Of a DNA stretch of 61,556 nt, positions 52,009 to 61,337 are shown in pieces (the first letter of the stretch is position 1; every line of letters starts with the position of its first letter). The position numbers and the translations under genes were made by a program. Location: NCBI RefSeq assembly GCF_022763305.1, contig NZ_JALEGT010000053.1, positions 1 through 61,556 on the forward strand, given 5' to 3'. Below the pieces are notes generated by a model. The model worked only from the letters and a program-made list of their open reading frames with translations. It had not been told where the DNA came from and searched no databases. Source of the stretch: Marivita sp. Lineage in GTDB: Bacteria; Pseudomonadota; Alphaproteobacteria; Rhodobacterales; Rhodobacteraceae.

Positions 52009-54768
52009 TCATTCTTTGGCGCGCGCAGCACCTTCGGAAATGGCGGTGCGCAGTTTCGCCTCGAGCGATTTCTGTTTGCTTTCGGAGTGGAATTTCAGGC
52101 CGAACATGTCCTTGACATAGAAGGTGTCGACCACCTGTTCGCCATAGGTCGCGATGACAGCCGAGGCGATATAGACATTGGCATTTGCCAGTGTCCGGGT
52201 CAGATCGAAAAGCAGGCCGGGGCGGTCGCGGGTGTCGACCTCGATGATCGTGTAGATTTCCGATCCTTCGTTGTCGAAGGTGATCGAGGTCGGAACGTTG
52301 AAGGCCCGTTCCCGTTTCTTGATCTTGTCGCGCGGCTTGATTGCCTCACGCGGGACGATGTCCCCGCGCAATGTCTTGGAGATCATGTCGCGCAGGCGCG
52401 GGATGCGCACGTCTTCATAGGGCGAACCGTCACCATCCTGAATCCAGAAGGCTGCCGTGGCGAATCCATCCTTGGACGTGAAGGTGCGCGCATCGACGAC
52501 ATTCGCCCCCACCAGCGCCAACGCGCCGGCCAGCCGGGAAAAGATGCCGGGATGGTCGGACAGGGCAAAGCAGACGCGGGTGGCATCCCGGTCTTCGTCG
52601 GGATGGATGTCGATGCGGATCTCGTTGTCGCCGATGTCGCGCAGCAGCTCGGCAAACACCTTGTGCGCGGTGACATGCAGGCCCTGCCAGTAAGGCGGGT
52701 AGTGTCGCGCCGTTTCGATGCGGAGGTCCTTGGCGTCCCACCCGGCGAGCGCATCCCGCAACGCCTTCTTGGCCTCGGCCCCGCGGTTTTCGCGGTTGAG
52801 TGCCTCCATCCCGTCTTCCAGCGCACGGCGGGTCTGACGGTAGAGCGCGCGGATCAGCACGGCTTTCCAGTTGTTCCACGTGCCGGGCCCGACCCCGCGA
52901 ATGTCGCAGACGGTGAGCACGCAGAGCAGGTCAAGCCGTTCGCGCGTCTGCACCGCCTTGGCGAAATCGCGCACGGTCCGGGGATCGGCGATGTCGCGTT
53001 TCTGAGCCATGTCGGACATCAGCAGGTGATAGCGTACCAGCCATTCGACGGTGGCGCATTCCTGTTTGTTCAGGCCCAGACAGGGCGCGACCTTGCGGGC
53101 GATCTTGGCGCCCAGAACGGAGTGGTCTTCGTCCCGTCCCTTGCCGATGTCATGCAGCAGAAGGGCAATGTAGAGTACCTTTCGGTTGACGCCGTCCTTG
53201 AGGATGGAACTGGCGACGGGCAGGTCTTCTTCAAGATGGCCGTTCTCGATCTCGCTCAGGTGCCAGATGCATTGGATCGTGTGTTCGTCCACCGTGTAAT
53301 GGTGATACATGTTGAACTGCATCATCGCCACGATGGGTTCAAACTCGGGGATGAAGGCAGAGAGCACGCCCAGTTCGTTCATTCGGCGCAGGGCGCGTTC
53401 GGGGTTGCCGTGTTTGAGCAGCAGATCAAGGAAGATGCGCTGGGCTTCCTTGTCGTTGCGCATGTCGCGGTCGATGAGATGCAGGTTGGCGCTGATCAGG
53501 CGCATCGCGTTGGCGTGGATCAGAAGCCCGGTGCGCAGCGCTTCTTCGAAGATGCGCAGCAGGTTCATCTTGTCGGCCAGAAAAGCGGCATCATCGATGA
53601 TGGCGAGGCGATTGTTCACCACCTCGTAGCCGTCCCGCGTCTTGGGCTGACGCTTGAAGAGCCGCATCAGAAGCGGCGGTTCCTTTTGCTGCGACGCCTC
53701 GAGCGAGGTCAGGAAGATGCGGGTCAGATCGCCGACGGAGGTGGCGTGGCGGAAGAAATCCTGCATGAAGATCTCGACCCCGCGGCGGCCGCCCTTGTCG
53801 ACATAGCCCATGCGGTCGGCGACCTCGACCTGCATGTCGAAGGTAAGCTGTTCGGTGGCGCGCCCCGAGGCGAGGTGCAGGTGGCAGCGCACGGCCCAGA
53901 GGAAATTCTCAGCCTTGACGAAGGTCTGAAACTCTTCAGGTCGGAAGACGCCGGCCCGCACGAGTTTGCCCAGATCATCGGTATGGTGGATGTACTTGGC
54001 GATCCAGAACAGCGATTGAAGGTCGCGCAGGCCGCCTTTGCCCTCTTTCACGTTGGGTTCGACCATGTAGCGCTGGCCCTGCTTGACGTGCCGGGCGTCG
54101 CGTTCGGCCAGCTTGGCCTCGACAAACTCGACCTCGGTGCCTTTGAAGAGGGTGTTCCAGAGCTTTGTGTCGAGCTCGTCGGCCAAGGCTTCGTAGCCGA
54201 CAAGAAAGCGGTGTTCGAGCATCGCGGTGCGGATGGTGAAATCGTCGGCGCCCAGACGCAGACAGTCTTTGACGGTGCGCGAGGAATGCCCGACCTTCAG
54301 CTTCAGATCCCACAGGATGTAGAGCATGGACTCGATCACGCTCTCGGCCCAGGCGGTGATCTTGTAGGGGGTGAGAAACAGCAGGTCGACATCGGAGAAG
54401 GGAGCCATCTCGCCGCGCCCGTAGCCGCCGACGGCCAGCACGGTAAGACGTTCGCCCTCGGTCGGGTTCGGGTTGCGGTGCACACGGCCCGTGACCGCCT
54501 CGAACGTCAGGGTGATCAATTGGTCGGTGAGCCATGTATACCCGGTCGTCACGGGCAAGGCATTGCGGGGTTGCGCGTCAAGGCGGGCCGCAACGGCCGC
54601 GCGACCGGATTTCTGCGCGTCCTTGAGGACGCTGACCACCGCGCTGCGGACTGCGCGTTCATCGGAGGCGTCACCGATGGCGGCCCACATCCTGTCTTGC
54701 AGGGCAGGCACATCGAGGATGTCGGAAAAATCATCCGAGGCCGGTGTGGCCTCGGATGGATTGGTCAT
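52009..54768 (-). CDS. glnD: Bifunctional [protein-PII] uridylyltransferase/uridylyl-removing enzyme
   Basis: This 919-residue nitrogen sensor uridylylates and deuridylylates PII. The nucleotidyltransferase motif is GGYGRGE at residues 114-120, with catalytic Asp126 and Asp128 in SDVDLLFL. The HD domain shows VDEHTIQCIWHL and LLHDIGKGRDEDHSVLGA. Two ACT domains at the C-terminus (from about HPGIFSRLAGALALVGANVVDART and RPGLLFDLTRTLANANVYIASAVIATYGEQVVDTFYVKD) sense glutamine. The start at 54768 is 11 nt after the stop of the lipoprotein gene; an alternative at 54819 would overlap it. Confidence 0.95.
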   Translation of the reverse strand: MTNPSEATPASDDFSDILDVPALQDRMWAAIGDASDERAVRSAVVSVLKDAQKSGRAAVAARLDAQPRNALPVTTGYTWLTDQLITLTFEAVTGRVHRNPNPTEGERLTVLAVGGYGRGEMAPFSDVDLLFLTPYKITAWAESVIESMLYILWDLKLKVGHSSRTVKDCLRLGADDFTIRTAMLEHRFLVGYEALADELDTKLWNTLFKGTEVEFVEAKLAERDARHVKQGQRYMVEPNVKEGKGGLRDLQSLFWIAKYIHHTDDLGKLVRAGVFRPEEFQTFVKAENFLWAVRCHLHLASGRATEQLTFDMQVEVADRMGYVDKGGRRGVEIFMQDFFRHATSVGDLTRIFLTSLEASQQKEPPLLMRLFKRQPKTRDGYEVVNNRLAIIDDAAFLADKMNLLRIFEEALRTGLLIHANAMRLISANLHLIDRDMRNDKEAQRIFLDLLLKHGNPERALRRMNELGVLSAFIPEFEPIVAMMQFNMYHHYTVDEHTIQCIWHLSEIENGHLEEDLPVASSILKDGVNRKVLYIALLLHDIGKGRDEDHSVLGAKIARKVAPCLGLNKQECATVEWLVRYHLLMSDMAQKRDIADPRTVRDFAKAVQTRERLDLLCVLTVCDIRGVGPGTWNNWKAVLIRALYRQTRRALEDGMEALNRENRGAEAKKALRDALAGWDAKDLRIETARHYPPYWQGLHVTAHKVFAELLRDIGDNEIRIDIHPDEDRDATRVCFALSDHPGIFSRLAGALALVGANVVDARTFTSKDGFATAAFWIQDGDGSPYEDVRIPRLRDMISKTLRGDIVPREAIKPRDKIKKRERAFNVPTSITFDNEGSEIYTIIEVDTRDRPGLLFDLTRTLANANVYIASAVIATYGEQVVDTFYVKDMFGLKFHSESKQKSLEAKLRTAISEGAARAKE

Positions 54769-54778
54769 GCTCAGGGAT

Positions 54779-55960
54779 TTAGAAGCCTGCGCCGCCGAAG
54801 CCGGATGGGGCTGGGTCAAGAATTGTCACCTGATTGTTGCGCACGGTCGCCACCGCGAGGCCGCGCTCGTTTGTACCATCCGGGCGGATGCGGAAGACAC
54901 CATTGGCCCCCTGAAAGCCCGAATTCTGTGTCAGCGCCCGCGCGCTGAGCGCATCCGACCGGCCCTGGCGCACAAGGGCACCGACGGCCGCGATCCCGTC
55001 GAAGGCCAGTCCGGCAAGCGGATGCGGGTCCTGACCGAACTGGGCGCGGTAGCGGCTGTCAAAGGCATTCTTCGCGGCCGTGTCGGGCAGGGTGAAATAC
55101 CCACCCTGGGCGCCGGGCATCGACAGGATTTGTGTCGGCACGTCCCATCGCGCAAGGCCCATGTACTGGGTTGTCGACGGGCTGATCCCGGCTTCGGGAA
55201 GCAGTTGCAGCAGCATCGGCAGGGCGCCTGCCGCGTTCGACGTCAGAAAGACCGAGTCCGCGCCGGTCGCGTCAATGCTGCTTCGAATGCGGGGCACGGC
55301 AGAGGTGACGCCTTCCTGCGAGAAGGGGAAGGATTCAATCGCAGCCACACGCACGCCGTTCTGGCTCGCTGCGACCTGGATCGCGGCCTTGCCGAACTCG
55401 CCTTCAACGTTCTGCGGGTGCACGATGACCACGGAGTTGCGGCCCTGGCGCGCGGCATAGCCGAGCAGGCGGTTGGCCGTGTTGCGGAATGTGGGCCCGA
55501 GAACAAAAACGTTGCCGCCCGCAATCGACGGATTGTTTGAGAAGCTGAGCACGTTGACGCCATTGTCGGCCACGGCGACACCGGCCGCGTTGGCGGCTTC
55601 TCCAAAGAGTGGGCCGAGAATGATCTGCGCGCCCTCTGCAACAGCGGTTTCGGCCTGAAGCGCGGCGCGTTGGGCGTCACCGGCCGTGTCGTAGACGCGC
55701 AGGTCAATCTGAACACCGTCGAGCGAGGCAATGGCAAGACGCGCTGCGTTCTCGAGGCTGGCCGCCACGGCGCCCGCACCGCTGTCGCTGCGCGGAACCA
55801 GCAGCGCCACCGGCACTGGGGCGTTGGTGTTGACGCTGGGGCCGGACCCCACGCTGGGCGCCGACATCATCGCGGGGTCGCAGGCGGCCAGACCGAGAAA
55901 GGCCGAGACCGCAACAACCTTGCGCAACAGCTTGCGGGGGGTGGACAAAACAGCCAACAT
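54779..55960 (-). CDS. Penicillin-binding protein activator (LpoA/LppC-like lipoprotein)
   Basis: This 393-residue lipoprotein has a signal with lipobox LAAC (SAFLGLAACDP, Cys near residue 27). A periplasmic-binding-protein-type domain follows (VPVALLVPRSDSGAGAVAASLENAARLAI, and LGPLFGEAANAAGVAVADNGVNVLSFSNN). Alphaproteobacterial LppC/LpoA-type proteins in this position are annotated as activators of class A penicillin-binding proteins. The gene is divergent from rsmI, which matches the conserved lpoA-rsmI-yraN grouping. GGGAG precedes ATG 55960; the longer frame to 56101 overlaps rsmI and is rejected. Confidence 0.87.
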   Translation of the reverse strand: MLAVLSTPRKLLRKVVAVSAFLGLAACDPAMMSAPSVGSGPSVNTNAPVPVALLVPRSDSGAGAVAASLENAARLAIASLDGVQIDLRVYDTAGDAQRAALQAETAVAEGAQIILGPLFGEAANAAGVAVADNGVNVLSFSNNPSIAGGNVFVLGPTFRNTANRLLGYAARQGRNSVVIVHPQNVEGEFGKAAIQVAASQNGVRVAAIESFPFSQEGVTSAVPRIRSSIDATGADSVFLTSNAAGALPMLLQLLPEAGISPSTTQYMGLARWDVPTQILSMPGAQGGYFTLPDTAAKNAFDSRYRAQFGQDPHPLAGLAFDGIAAVGALVRQGRSDALSARALTQNSGFQGANGVFRIRPDGTNERGLAVATVRNNQVTILDPAPSGFGGAGF

Positions 55961-56049
55961 GAAACGCACTCCCTTTGCGCGCGGAAAGGTCTTCGGCGCG
56001 CGACATTGATTGGGGCCGATAATAGACAACGACAAAGGCGGGTCCAGAC

Positions 56050-56907
56050 ATGAATTGGCAGACACGCGAGATCGCGCCGGGGCTTTACCTTGTCGCGACA
56101 CCTCTGGGCAATGCGCGCGACATCACTTTGCGCGCGCTTGATCTGCTTGCCGGGGCGGATGTGCTTGCAGCCGAGGACACCCGCTCCTTGCGGCGGCTGA
56201 TGGACATTCACGGGGTGCCGCTGGGCGAGCGTCCGCTGATCGCCTATCACGACCATAATGGCGCCCGCGCCCGGCCCCGGTTGATGGCCGCGCTCGAGGC
56301 CGGTCAGTCCGTTGTCTACGCGTCCGAAGCGGGCACGCCGCTGATATCGGACCCGGGATTCGACCTGATGCGCGCCGCGTTGCAGGCCGGCGTGCCCTGC
56401 ACGACGGCGCCTGGACCGACGGCAGCGGTGGCCGCTCTGACCCTGTCCGGGCTGCCATCGGACCGGTTCCTGTTTGCAGGATTCCTGCCGACCAGTGCCG
56501 GCAAGCGAAAGTCCGCCCTGTCGGAACTGGTCGGGGTTCCGGCCACGCTGATCTTTTACGAATCCCCGAAACGGCTGGGGGCGATGTTGCGCGACGCGGT
56601 GGAGGTGTTTGGCCCGGATCGTGCGGCCGTCGTGTGCAGGGAACTCACCAAGAAATTCGAGGAACGGAGTGCCGGAGGGCTGGACGAGCTGGCCCGGAAA
56701 TATGCCGACGAGAGCCCGAAGGGCGAAATCGTGGTGCTGATCGACCGAGGCGCAGGGCCCGTCACGGACGCAACGACCGTCGAGGCCGCGCTGCAGGAGG
56801 CCCTGACACGGCTGTCCGTCAAGGACGCGGCGTCCGAAGTGTCTGCCATTTTTGGAATTTCGCGTCGGGACGCCTATCAAATGGCGATGGCGTTAGGAAA
56901 AAATTAG
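56050..56907 (+). CDS. rsmI: 16S rRNA 2'-O-methyltransferase RsmI (C1402)
   Basis: This 285-residue SAM-dependent enzyme of the tetrapyrrole-methylase fold methylates the ribose of C1402 in 16S rRNA. GLYLVATPLGNARDITLRALDLLAGADVLAAEDTRS at residues 13-48 is diagnostic. SEAGTPLISDPGFDLM near 93 and PTSAGKRKSAL near 147 follow. The ATG at 56050 is 89 bp from the divergent lipoprotein start. yraN follows 39 bp later on the same strand. This is the standard rsmI-lpoA-yraN neighbourhood. Confidence 0.95.
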   Translation: MNWQTREIAPGLYLVATPLGNARDITLRALDLLAGADVLAAEDTRSLRRLMDIHGVPLGERPLIAYHDHNGARARPRLMAALEAGQSVVYASEAGTPLISDPGFDLMRAALQAGVPCTTAPGPTAAVAALTLSGLPSDRFLFAGFLPTSAGKRKSALSELVGVPATLIFYESPKRLGAMLRDAVEVFGPDRAAVVCRELTKKFEERSAGGLDELARKYADESPKGEIVVLIDRGAGPVTDATTVEAALQEALTRLSVKDAASEVSAIFGISRRDAYQMAMALGKN

Positions 56908-56946
56908 ACGACATGGGTGTAGAACAGCCTGAAAAGGAGATGTGAC

Positions 56947-57414
56947 ATGCCATTGGATTTTTCAGGAGAGCGCGGGAGCGGCTTGGGTGCGGACATGCAG
57001 TTTGTGCCGGTGGGGAACGGCGCCGGGCGGACGGGACCGTCCATGCGCCCCGGGTTCAGGAAGCAGGTGTCCAATTACCACGCCGGTCTGAGCGCCGAGC
57101 AGGCGGTGGCGCGCGATTACGTCGATCGCGGGGCGAGGTTGTGCGAAACCCGATGGCGCGGTCGTTGCGGGGAGATCGACCTGATCCTGACCGAGGGGGA
57201 GCGGGTGGTCTTTGTCGAGGTCAAGAAGAGCCGGACACATGCTGCTGCGGTGCAGCGGATTTCGGCGCGACAGCTTGGACGGTTCCTGAAAAGTGCCGAG
57301 GATTACCTCGGCCAGTGCCCGAATGGAACGTTGACGGACGCCCGGCTTGACGTGGCGCTTGTGGATGCGATGGGGGTGATCGAGATCATTCCGAATGTCA
57401 GCGTGGGACTGTGA
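56947..57414 (+). CDS. yraN: YraN/UPF0102 family protein with N-terminal extension
   Basis: This 155-residue protein has the UPF0102 nuclease-like core: GLSAEQAVARDYVDRGARLCETRWRGRCGEIDLILTEGERVVFVEVKKSR. Glu75-Ile-Asp-Leu-Ile and Val-Glu-Val-Lys fit the PD-(D/E)XK-like catalytic pattern. A 46-residue N-terminal extension (MPLDFSGERGSGLGADMQFV...) precedes the core. The AAGGAG site 8 nt before ATG 56947 argues that the extension is really translated. The family's substrate is unknown. It probably shares a transcript with rsmI. Confidence 0.88.
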   Translation: MPLDFSGERGSGLGADMQFVPVGNGAGRTGPSMRPGFRKQVSNYHAGLSAEQAVARDYVDRGARLCETRWRGRCGEIDLILTEGERVVFVEVKKSRTHAAAVQRISARQLGRFLKSAEDYLGQCPNGTLTDARLDVALVDAMGVIEIIPNVSVGL

Positions 57415-57431
57415 CGCTGCGATCTTGCATG

Positions 57432-57458
57432 CCCCTAATGCTTGCGCCATTAGAGGGG
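57432..57458 (+). repeat. Stem-loop between yraN and gshB
   Basis: CCCCTAATG (57432-57440) pairs with CATTAGAGGGG (57448-57458) across a 7-nt loop, with one bulged A. It lies 18 nt after the yraN stop and 22 nt before the gshB start. No T-tract follows, so read-through into gshB is likely. Confidence 0.5.
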
Positions 57459-57479
57459 GGCTAACGCAGGGGGCAGTCC

Positions 57480-58412
57480 ATGAAGATCGCGTTTCAGATG
57501 GATCCGATCCAGTCGGTCAACATCAATGCCGACAGTTCTTTCCGTCTCGCCGAGGAGGCGCAGGCACGGGGACATGAGCTGTTCTTCTACAGCCCGGACA
57601 AGCTTGCCTATGACGAGGGGCGCATTCTTGCGGTCGGGCAGTGGTTCACCGTCCGGAGGGTGCAGGGCGATCATGTGACGCTTGGGCCGGAAGTGCAGGT
57701 CGACCTCGCGGAGATGGACGTGGTGTGGCTGCGGCAGGATCCGCCGTTCGACATGCATTACATCACGTCGACCCATCTTCTTGACCGGTTGCGCGGGACG
57801 ACGCTGGTTGTAAACGATCCATTCTGGGTGCGCAATTATCCCGAAAAGCTGTTGGTGCTGGATTTTCCGGACCTGACGCCGCCGACCATGATCGCGCGTG
57901 ATCTGGCCACGATCAAGGCATTCAAAGTGCGCCATGGGGATGTCATCCTGAAACCGCTTTACGGGAATGGCGGGGCCGGGGTTTTCCGGCTGGATGCCAA
58001 TGACCGGAACCTGACCTCGTTGCACGAACTGTTCACCGGCTTCTCGCGCGAGCCGCTGATCGTGCAGAAATTCCTTCCCGATGTGTCCGCGGGCGACAAG
58101 CGCGTCATCCTTGTGGATGGCGAGGCGGTGGGGGCGATCAATCGCGTGCCGGCTGAGGGGGAGACACGGTCGAACATGCATGTCGGCGGGCGGCCGGAGA
58201 AGATCGGGCTGACCGAGCATGACCTTGAGATTTGCGCACGGATCGGACCTCTTTTACGGGAGAAAGGGCAGGTCTTTGTGGGGATCGACGTGATCGGTTC
58301 GTACCTGACCGAAATCAACGTCACCTCGCCGACCGGCATGCAGGAATTGGAACGGTTCGATGGGATCAACGTCGCCGAAAAGATTTGGCAGGCCATCGAG
58401 GCCAAGCTTTAG
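57480..58412 (+). CDS. gshB: Glutathione synthetase
   Basis: This 310-residue ATP-grasp enzyme joins gamma-glutamylcysteine and glycine. [33 protein letters not shown] at residues 5-37 is the GshB signature. [14 protein letters not shown] near 82, the ATP-grasp loop [14 protein letters not shown] near 158, and [22 protein letters not shown] near 263 (metal ligands Asp and Glu/Asn) complete the active site. It is preceded by a GGGGG-type ribosome binding site. It is followed by a 660-bp gene-free stretch. Confidence 0.95.
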   Translation: MKIAFQMDPIQSVNINADSSFRLAEEAQARGHELFFYSPDKLAYDEGRILAVGQWFTVRRVQGDHVTLGPEVQVDLAEMDVVWLRQDPPFDMHYITSTHLLDRLRGTTLVVNDPFWVRNYPEKLLVLDFPDLTPPTMIARDLATIKAFKVRHGDVILKPLYGNGGAGVFRLDANDRNLTSLHELFTGFSREPLIVQKFLPDVSAGDKRVILVDGEAVGAINRVPAEGETRSNMHVGGRPEKIGLTEHDLEICARIGPLLREKGQVFVGIDVIGSYLTEINVTSPTGMQELERFDGINVAEKIWQAIEAKL

Positions 58413-59072
58413 GGCCAAGTGACTGGCCCCAGGGCCGGGGGACGGCTGTGCTGTATCGGCTTACGCCTTATGCGACGCAGGGCATGACTGCCGACATGGC
58501 GATGCCACCTTGAGTGCGGCAGCTGGTGACCCCGTATTCTGCCGTAAGAGGACGTGCGGCTGTAATCACCGCGCATTGTTTCGATGCTTGCAAAGGCCGT
58601 GTGGGTGTGTGGCTGCTGCGTTGGTTGGGGGCGGCTTTGGTGCGTGGCCTTCGAGCTTGTTGACGTCACACGGTGTGTTCACGGTGTGTTGATGTCACAT
58701 GGTGTGTTCATCGGGCCTGACGGCCCTCTTCACCGAAGCATCTTGCAAGGTCCCTGCGGGGGTTATTGACACGCGGCATACTGGGGCGGAGTTGACTGGT
58801 CGCCGATGCCATTCTCCAGAGTTTCGAGGCGTTCGGCTTGGTTTTGCCGGCACGGGGTGACATGTGACAGCGCAACTGTGCAGGGCGTCAAGCGACGCTG
58901 CACGCGGAGAGTGAAGCGGCTCCGCGCCTAGTCATGGTTATTTGTGCTGTTGCGCAACTCCAAAGCGCCACCGTGAGGGAGGGCGCTCTGCGCGGAGCGG
59001 CAGGCGCTGTACGCGGAGGTCCCCGTCGGTCCGACGCGGCGTGCTGCTGGTCATCAAACGGTTGCCCCTGAG
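58413..59072. other. Gene-free 660-bp interval between gshB and comM
   Basis: No frame here looks like a gene. It holds a near-perfect 25-bp tandem repeat (58658-58711) and a bulged hairpin (GTGCAG-GG-CGTC at 58878-58889 pairing with GACG-CTGCAC at 58894-58903). Scattered GCGCAAC/GTTGCGC segments lie near 58870 and 58950. It might encode a non-coding RNA or be a decayed gene; nothing here proves either. Confidence 0.6.
58658..58711. repeat. Two-copy 25-bp tandem repeat
   Basis: Copy 1 (58658-58682) and copy 2 (58687-58711) start TGTTGA and end GGTGTGTTCA plus one base. They differ at only three positions, all C to T, with a 29-bp period and a GGTG spacer. Each contains a TGAYGTCA near-palindrome and a CACAYGGTGTG inverted repeat, typical of operator half-sites. 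Confidence 0.8.
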
Positions 59073-60584
59073 TCAGGGCGCATTCTGCGGCAGGCGGTAG
59101 CTCAGCGCTTCGGCGAGATGATCACGGGTGATGCGCTCTGACCCGTCGAGATCGGCGATGCTGCGGGCGACGCGCAGAACGCGGTGATAGCCGCGCGCGG
59201 AGAGGCCGAAGCGATCTGCGGCGCTGGTTAGAAGGTCTCGGCTGCCGGGGTCGAGCTGCGTGACCTCTTCGAGAAGATCGCCCTGCAGATCGGCGTTCTG
59301 GCGCAGGTCGGGCCTGCTTTGGAAGCGGTCGGCCTGAACGGCGCGGGCGGTGGCGACGCGCCGGGCCAGATCGGCGCTTGTGCTGCCTGATGCCGGCAGG
59401 TCGAGATCGCGAAAGGCCACCGGGGGCACATCGACGCGCAGATCGAACCGGTCCATGAGCGGCCCGGAAATGCGGCCCATGTAGTCTTCGCCACAGCCGG
59501 GCGCGCGGGAACAGGCGCGGGCGGGGTCGCTGAGATAGCCGCATTTGCAGGGGTTCGCGGCGGCCACCAGCATGAAGCGGCAGGGGTACTTGATATGGGC
59601 ATTGGCCCGCGCGACCATCACCTCTCCGGTCTCGATGGGCTGGCGCAGGGTTTCGAGCACGGCGCGGGGAAATTCCGGGAACTCGTCCATGAAGAGCACG
59701 CCATTGTGGGCGAGGCTGATTTCGCCGGGTTTGGCGGTGCGGCCGCCGCCGACAATGGCGGCCATCGAAGCCGTGTGGTGCGGTTCGCGGAAGGGGCGGT
59801 GGCGGGAGATGCCCCCGGCTTCGATCAGGCCGGAGAGGGAATGCACCATTGATGTTTCCAGTGCTTCGGCAGGGGTCAGTGGCGGCAGGATGCCGGGCAG
59901 GCGGGCGGCCAGCATGGATTTGCCGGATCCCGGCGTGCCGACCATGAGCAGGTGGTGGCGCCCTGCAGCGGCGATTTCGAGCGCACGCTTGGCGCGCTCC
60001 TGACCTTTGACATCGCGCATGTCGCGGTTGTCGGGGCTGCGCGCGACCTCGCCGGGGTTGCAGGGGGCCAGAGGTGTGCGTCCGGTCACATGCTGGATCA
60101 CGTCCATGAGGCCCGCAGCGCCAATCACCTCGCACGCGCCGACCCAGGCCGCTTCGGCACCGGAGGCGGCGGGGCAGATCAGGGTGCGGTGTTCTTCGGC
60201 TGCGGCCATTGCGGCAGGCAATGCGCCGATCACCGGGATCAGCGCACCATCAAGGGACAGCTCTCCAAGGGCGACGGTCTCGCTGACCGCATCCTTGGGC
60301 AGGATGTCCAGTTCAGCCAGCAGGGCAAGGGCGATGGGCAGATCGAAATGCGAGCCTTCCTTGGGCAGGTCGGCCGGTGACAGGTTCACGGTGATGCGTT
60401 TTGACGGCAGCGCGATGTGCAGGGTGGAGAGTGCGCCGCGTACGCGGTCGCGGGATTCCGATACGGCCTTGTCGGGCAAGCCCACCACGGCGAAGGCGGG
60501 CACGCCGGGGGTGACAGCGCATTGGACCTCGACCATGCGGGCGTCCACGCCTTCGAAGGCGACAGTATAGGCATGCGCAACCAT
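59073..60584 (-). CDS. comM: YifB/ComM family Mg-chelatase-like AAA+ ATPase
   Basis: This 503-residue protein has an N-terminal Lon-protease-like domain (MVAHAYTVAFEGVDARMVEVQCAVTPGVPAFAVVGLPDKAVSESRDRVRGAL). An AAA+ module follows with Walker A GTPGSGKSMLAARLPGILPPL near residue 216 and Walker B-like VLFMDEFPEFPRAVLETLRQP near 293. The zinc-binding cysteines CNPGEV / NPCKCGYLSDPARACSRAPGCGEDY lie near 345. ComM is a helicase that promotes branch migration in natural transformation. YifB homologues occur widely in non-competent bacteria too, so competence is not implied. Confidence 0.93.
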   Translation of the reverse strand: MVAHAYTVAFEGVDARMVEVQCAVTPGVPAFAVVGLPDKAVSESRDRVRGALSTLHIALPSKRITVNLSPADLPKEGSHFDLPIALALLAELDILPKDAVSETVALGELSLDGALIPVIGALPAAMAAAEEHRTLICPAASGAEAAWVGACEVIGAAGLMDVIQHVTGRTPLAPCNPGEVARSPDNRDMRDVKGQERAKRALEIAAAGRHHLLMVGTPGSGKSMLAARLPGILPPLTPAEALETSMVHSLSGLIEAGGISRHRPFREPHHTASMAAIVGGGRTAKPGEISLAHNGVLFMDEFPEFPRAVLETLRQPIETGEVMVARANAHIKYPCRFMLVAAANPCKCGYLSDPARACSRAPGCGEDYMGRISGPLMDRFDLRVDVPPVAFRDLDLPASGSTSADLARRVATARAVQADRFQSRPDLRQNADLQGDLLEEVTQLDPGSRDLLTSAADRFGLSARGYHRVLRVARSIADLDGSERITRDHLAEALSYRLPQNAP

Positions 60585-60650
60585 GTGATCCTGTCCTCGT
60601 CTGCTGCGAGGTTTGGTCGATCATGGTTGCGAAATGGTTAACGCAGGTGC

Positions 60651-61337
60651 TCAGGCAGGACCGGGCCACGGTTTGGTGGCAAAGGGTTTGGCATAGCGTT
60701 GCAGCGTTTCGCCGATGTTCAGCCCCATCTCGCGCCATTCGCGGAACCAGGGATCGGCAAGATGCGCCGCGACATAAGCCTGCGCCACGTCCGACAGGGC
60801 CACGTCATACCCGGCAAAGCGTGCCGCGACAGGCGCAAAGGCGATGTCCGCGATGGAATAGCTGCCCAGAAGCCAGGGACCCTGATCGGCATGACGGCTG
60901 CGCGCATGGGCCCAGAGGGTTTCGATGCGGGCGATGTCGGCCCGTGTCGCCTCGGACAGGGGCACGTCCCGATAGGCGGTGCGCAGGTTCATCGGACATT
61001 CGCCGCGCAGTGCGGAAAAGCCCGAATGCATTTCCGCTGCGAGCGCGCGGCCTAGGGCGCGGGTGCCCGGATCTGTCGGCCAGAGAACGGCCTCTGGGTG
61101 GCGGCTGTGTAGTTCCTCGGCGAGGGCGAGGGAGTCCCAGACCACGGTGCCTTCGGGTGTGCGCATGGCCGGCACGGTGCGGGCCGGGGCGATATCGGTC
61201 AACTGATCGGCGACCTCGGCCTTGTGGAAATCGACGAAGTGAATCCGCGGGGTCAGACCGGCCTTGCGGAAAGGCAGCCAGCCGCGAAGCGACCAGCTGG
61301 AATAGGCGTAATCACCGATGAAAAGCTCGTAACTCAT
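60651..61337 (-). CDS. Glutathione S-transferase family protein, second copy
   Basis: This 228-residue protein begins MSYELFIGDYAYSSWSLRGWLPFRKAGL. It carries the glutathione-binding ARTVPAMRTPEGTVVWDSLALAEEL region near residue 52, where VPA holds the cis-proline and DS (69-70) contacts glutathione. An all-alpha C-terminal domain follows, with the WLLGSYSIADIAFAPV segment near 155. The SSWSLR motif places a serine at the active site. It is 66 bp downstream in map order from the comM start (both minus strand), so the two may be separate units. The reaction is unknown. Confidence 0.9.
   Translation of the reverse strand: MSYELFIGDYAYSSWSLRGWLPFRKAGLTPRIHFVDFHKAEVADQLTDIAPARTVPAMRTPEGTVVWDSLALAEELHSRHPEAVLWPTDPGTRALGRALAAEMHSGFSALRGECPMNLRTAYRDVPLSEATRADIARIETLWAHARSRHADQGPWLLGSYSIADIAFAPVAARFAGYDVALSDVAQAYVAAHLADPWFREWREMGLNIGETLQRYAKPFATKPWPGPA

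Noticed and set aside
49525-54948. A continuous 1807-codon frame on the plus strand
   Set aside because: It is antisense to glnD and the RTX/DUF4214 gene, whose domains are unmistakable on the minus strand. Long antisense frames are expected at this GC content.
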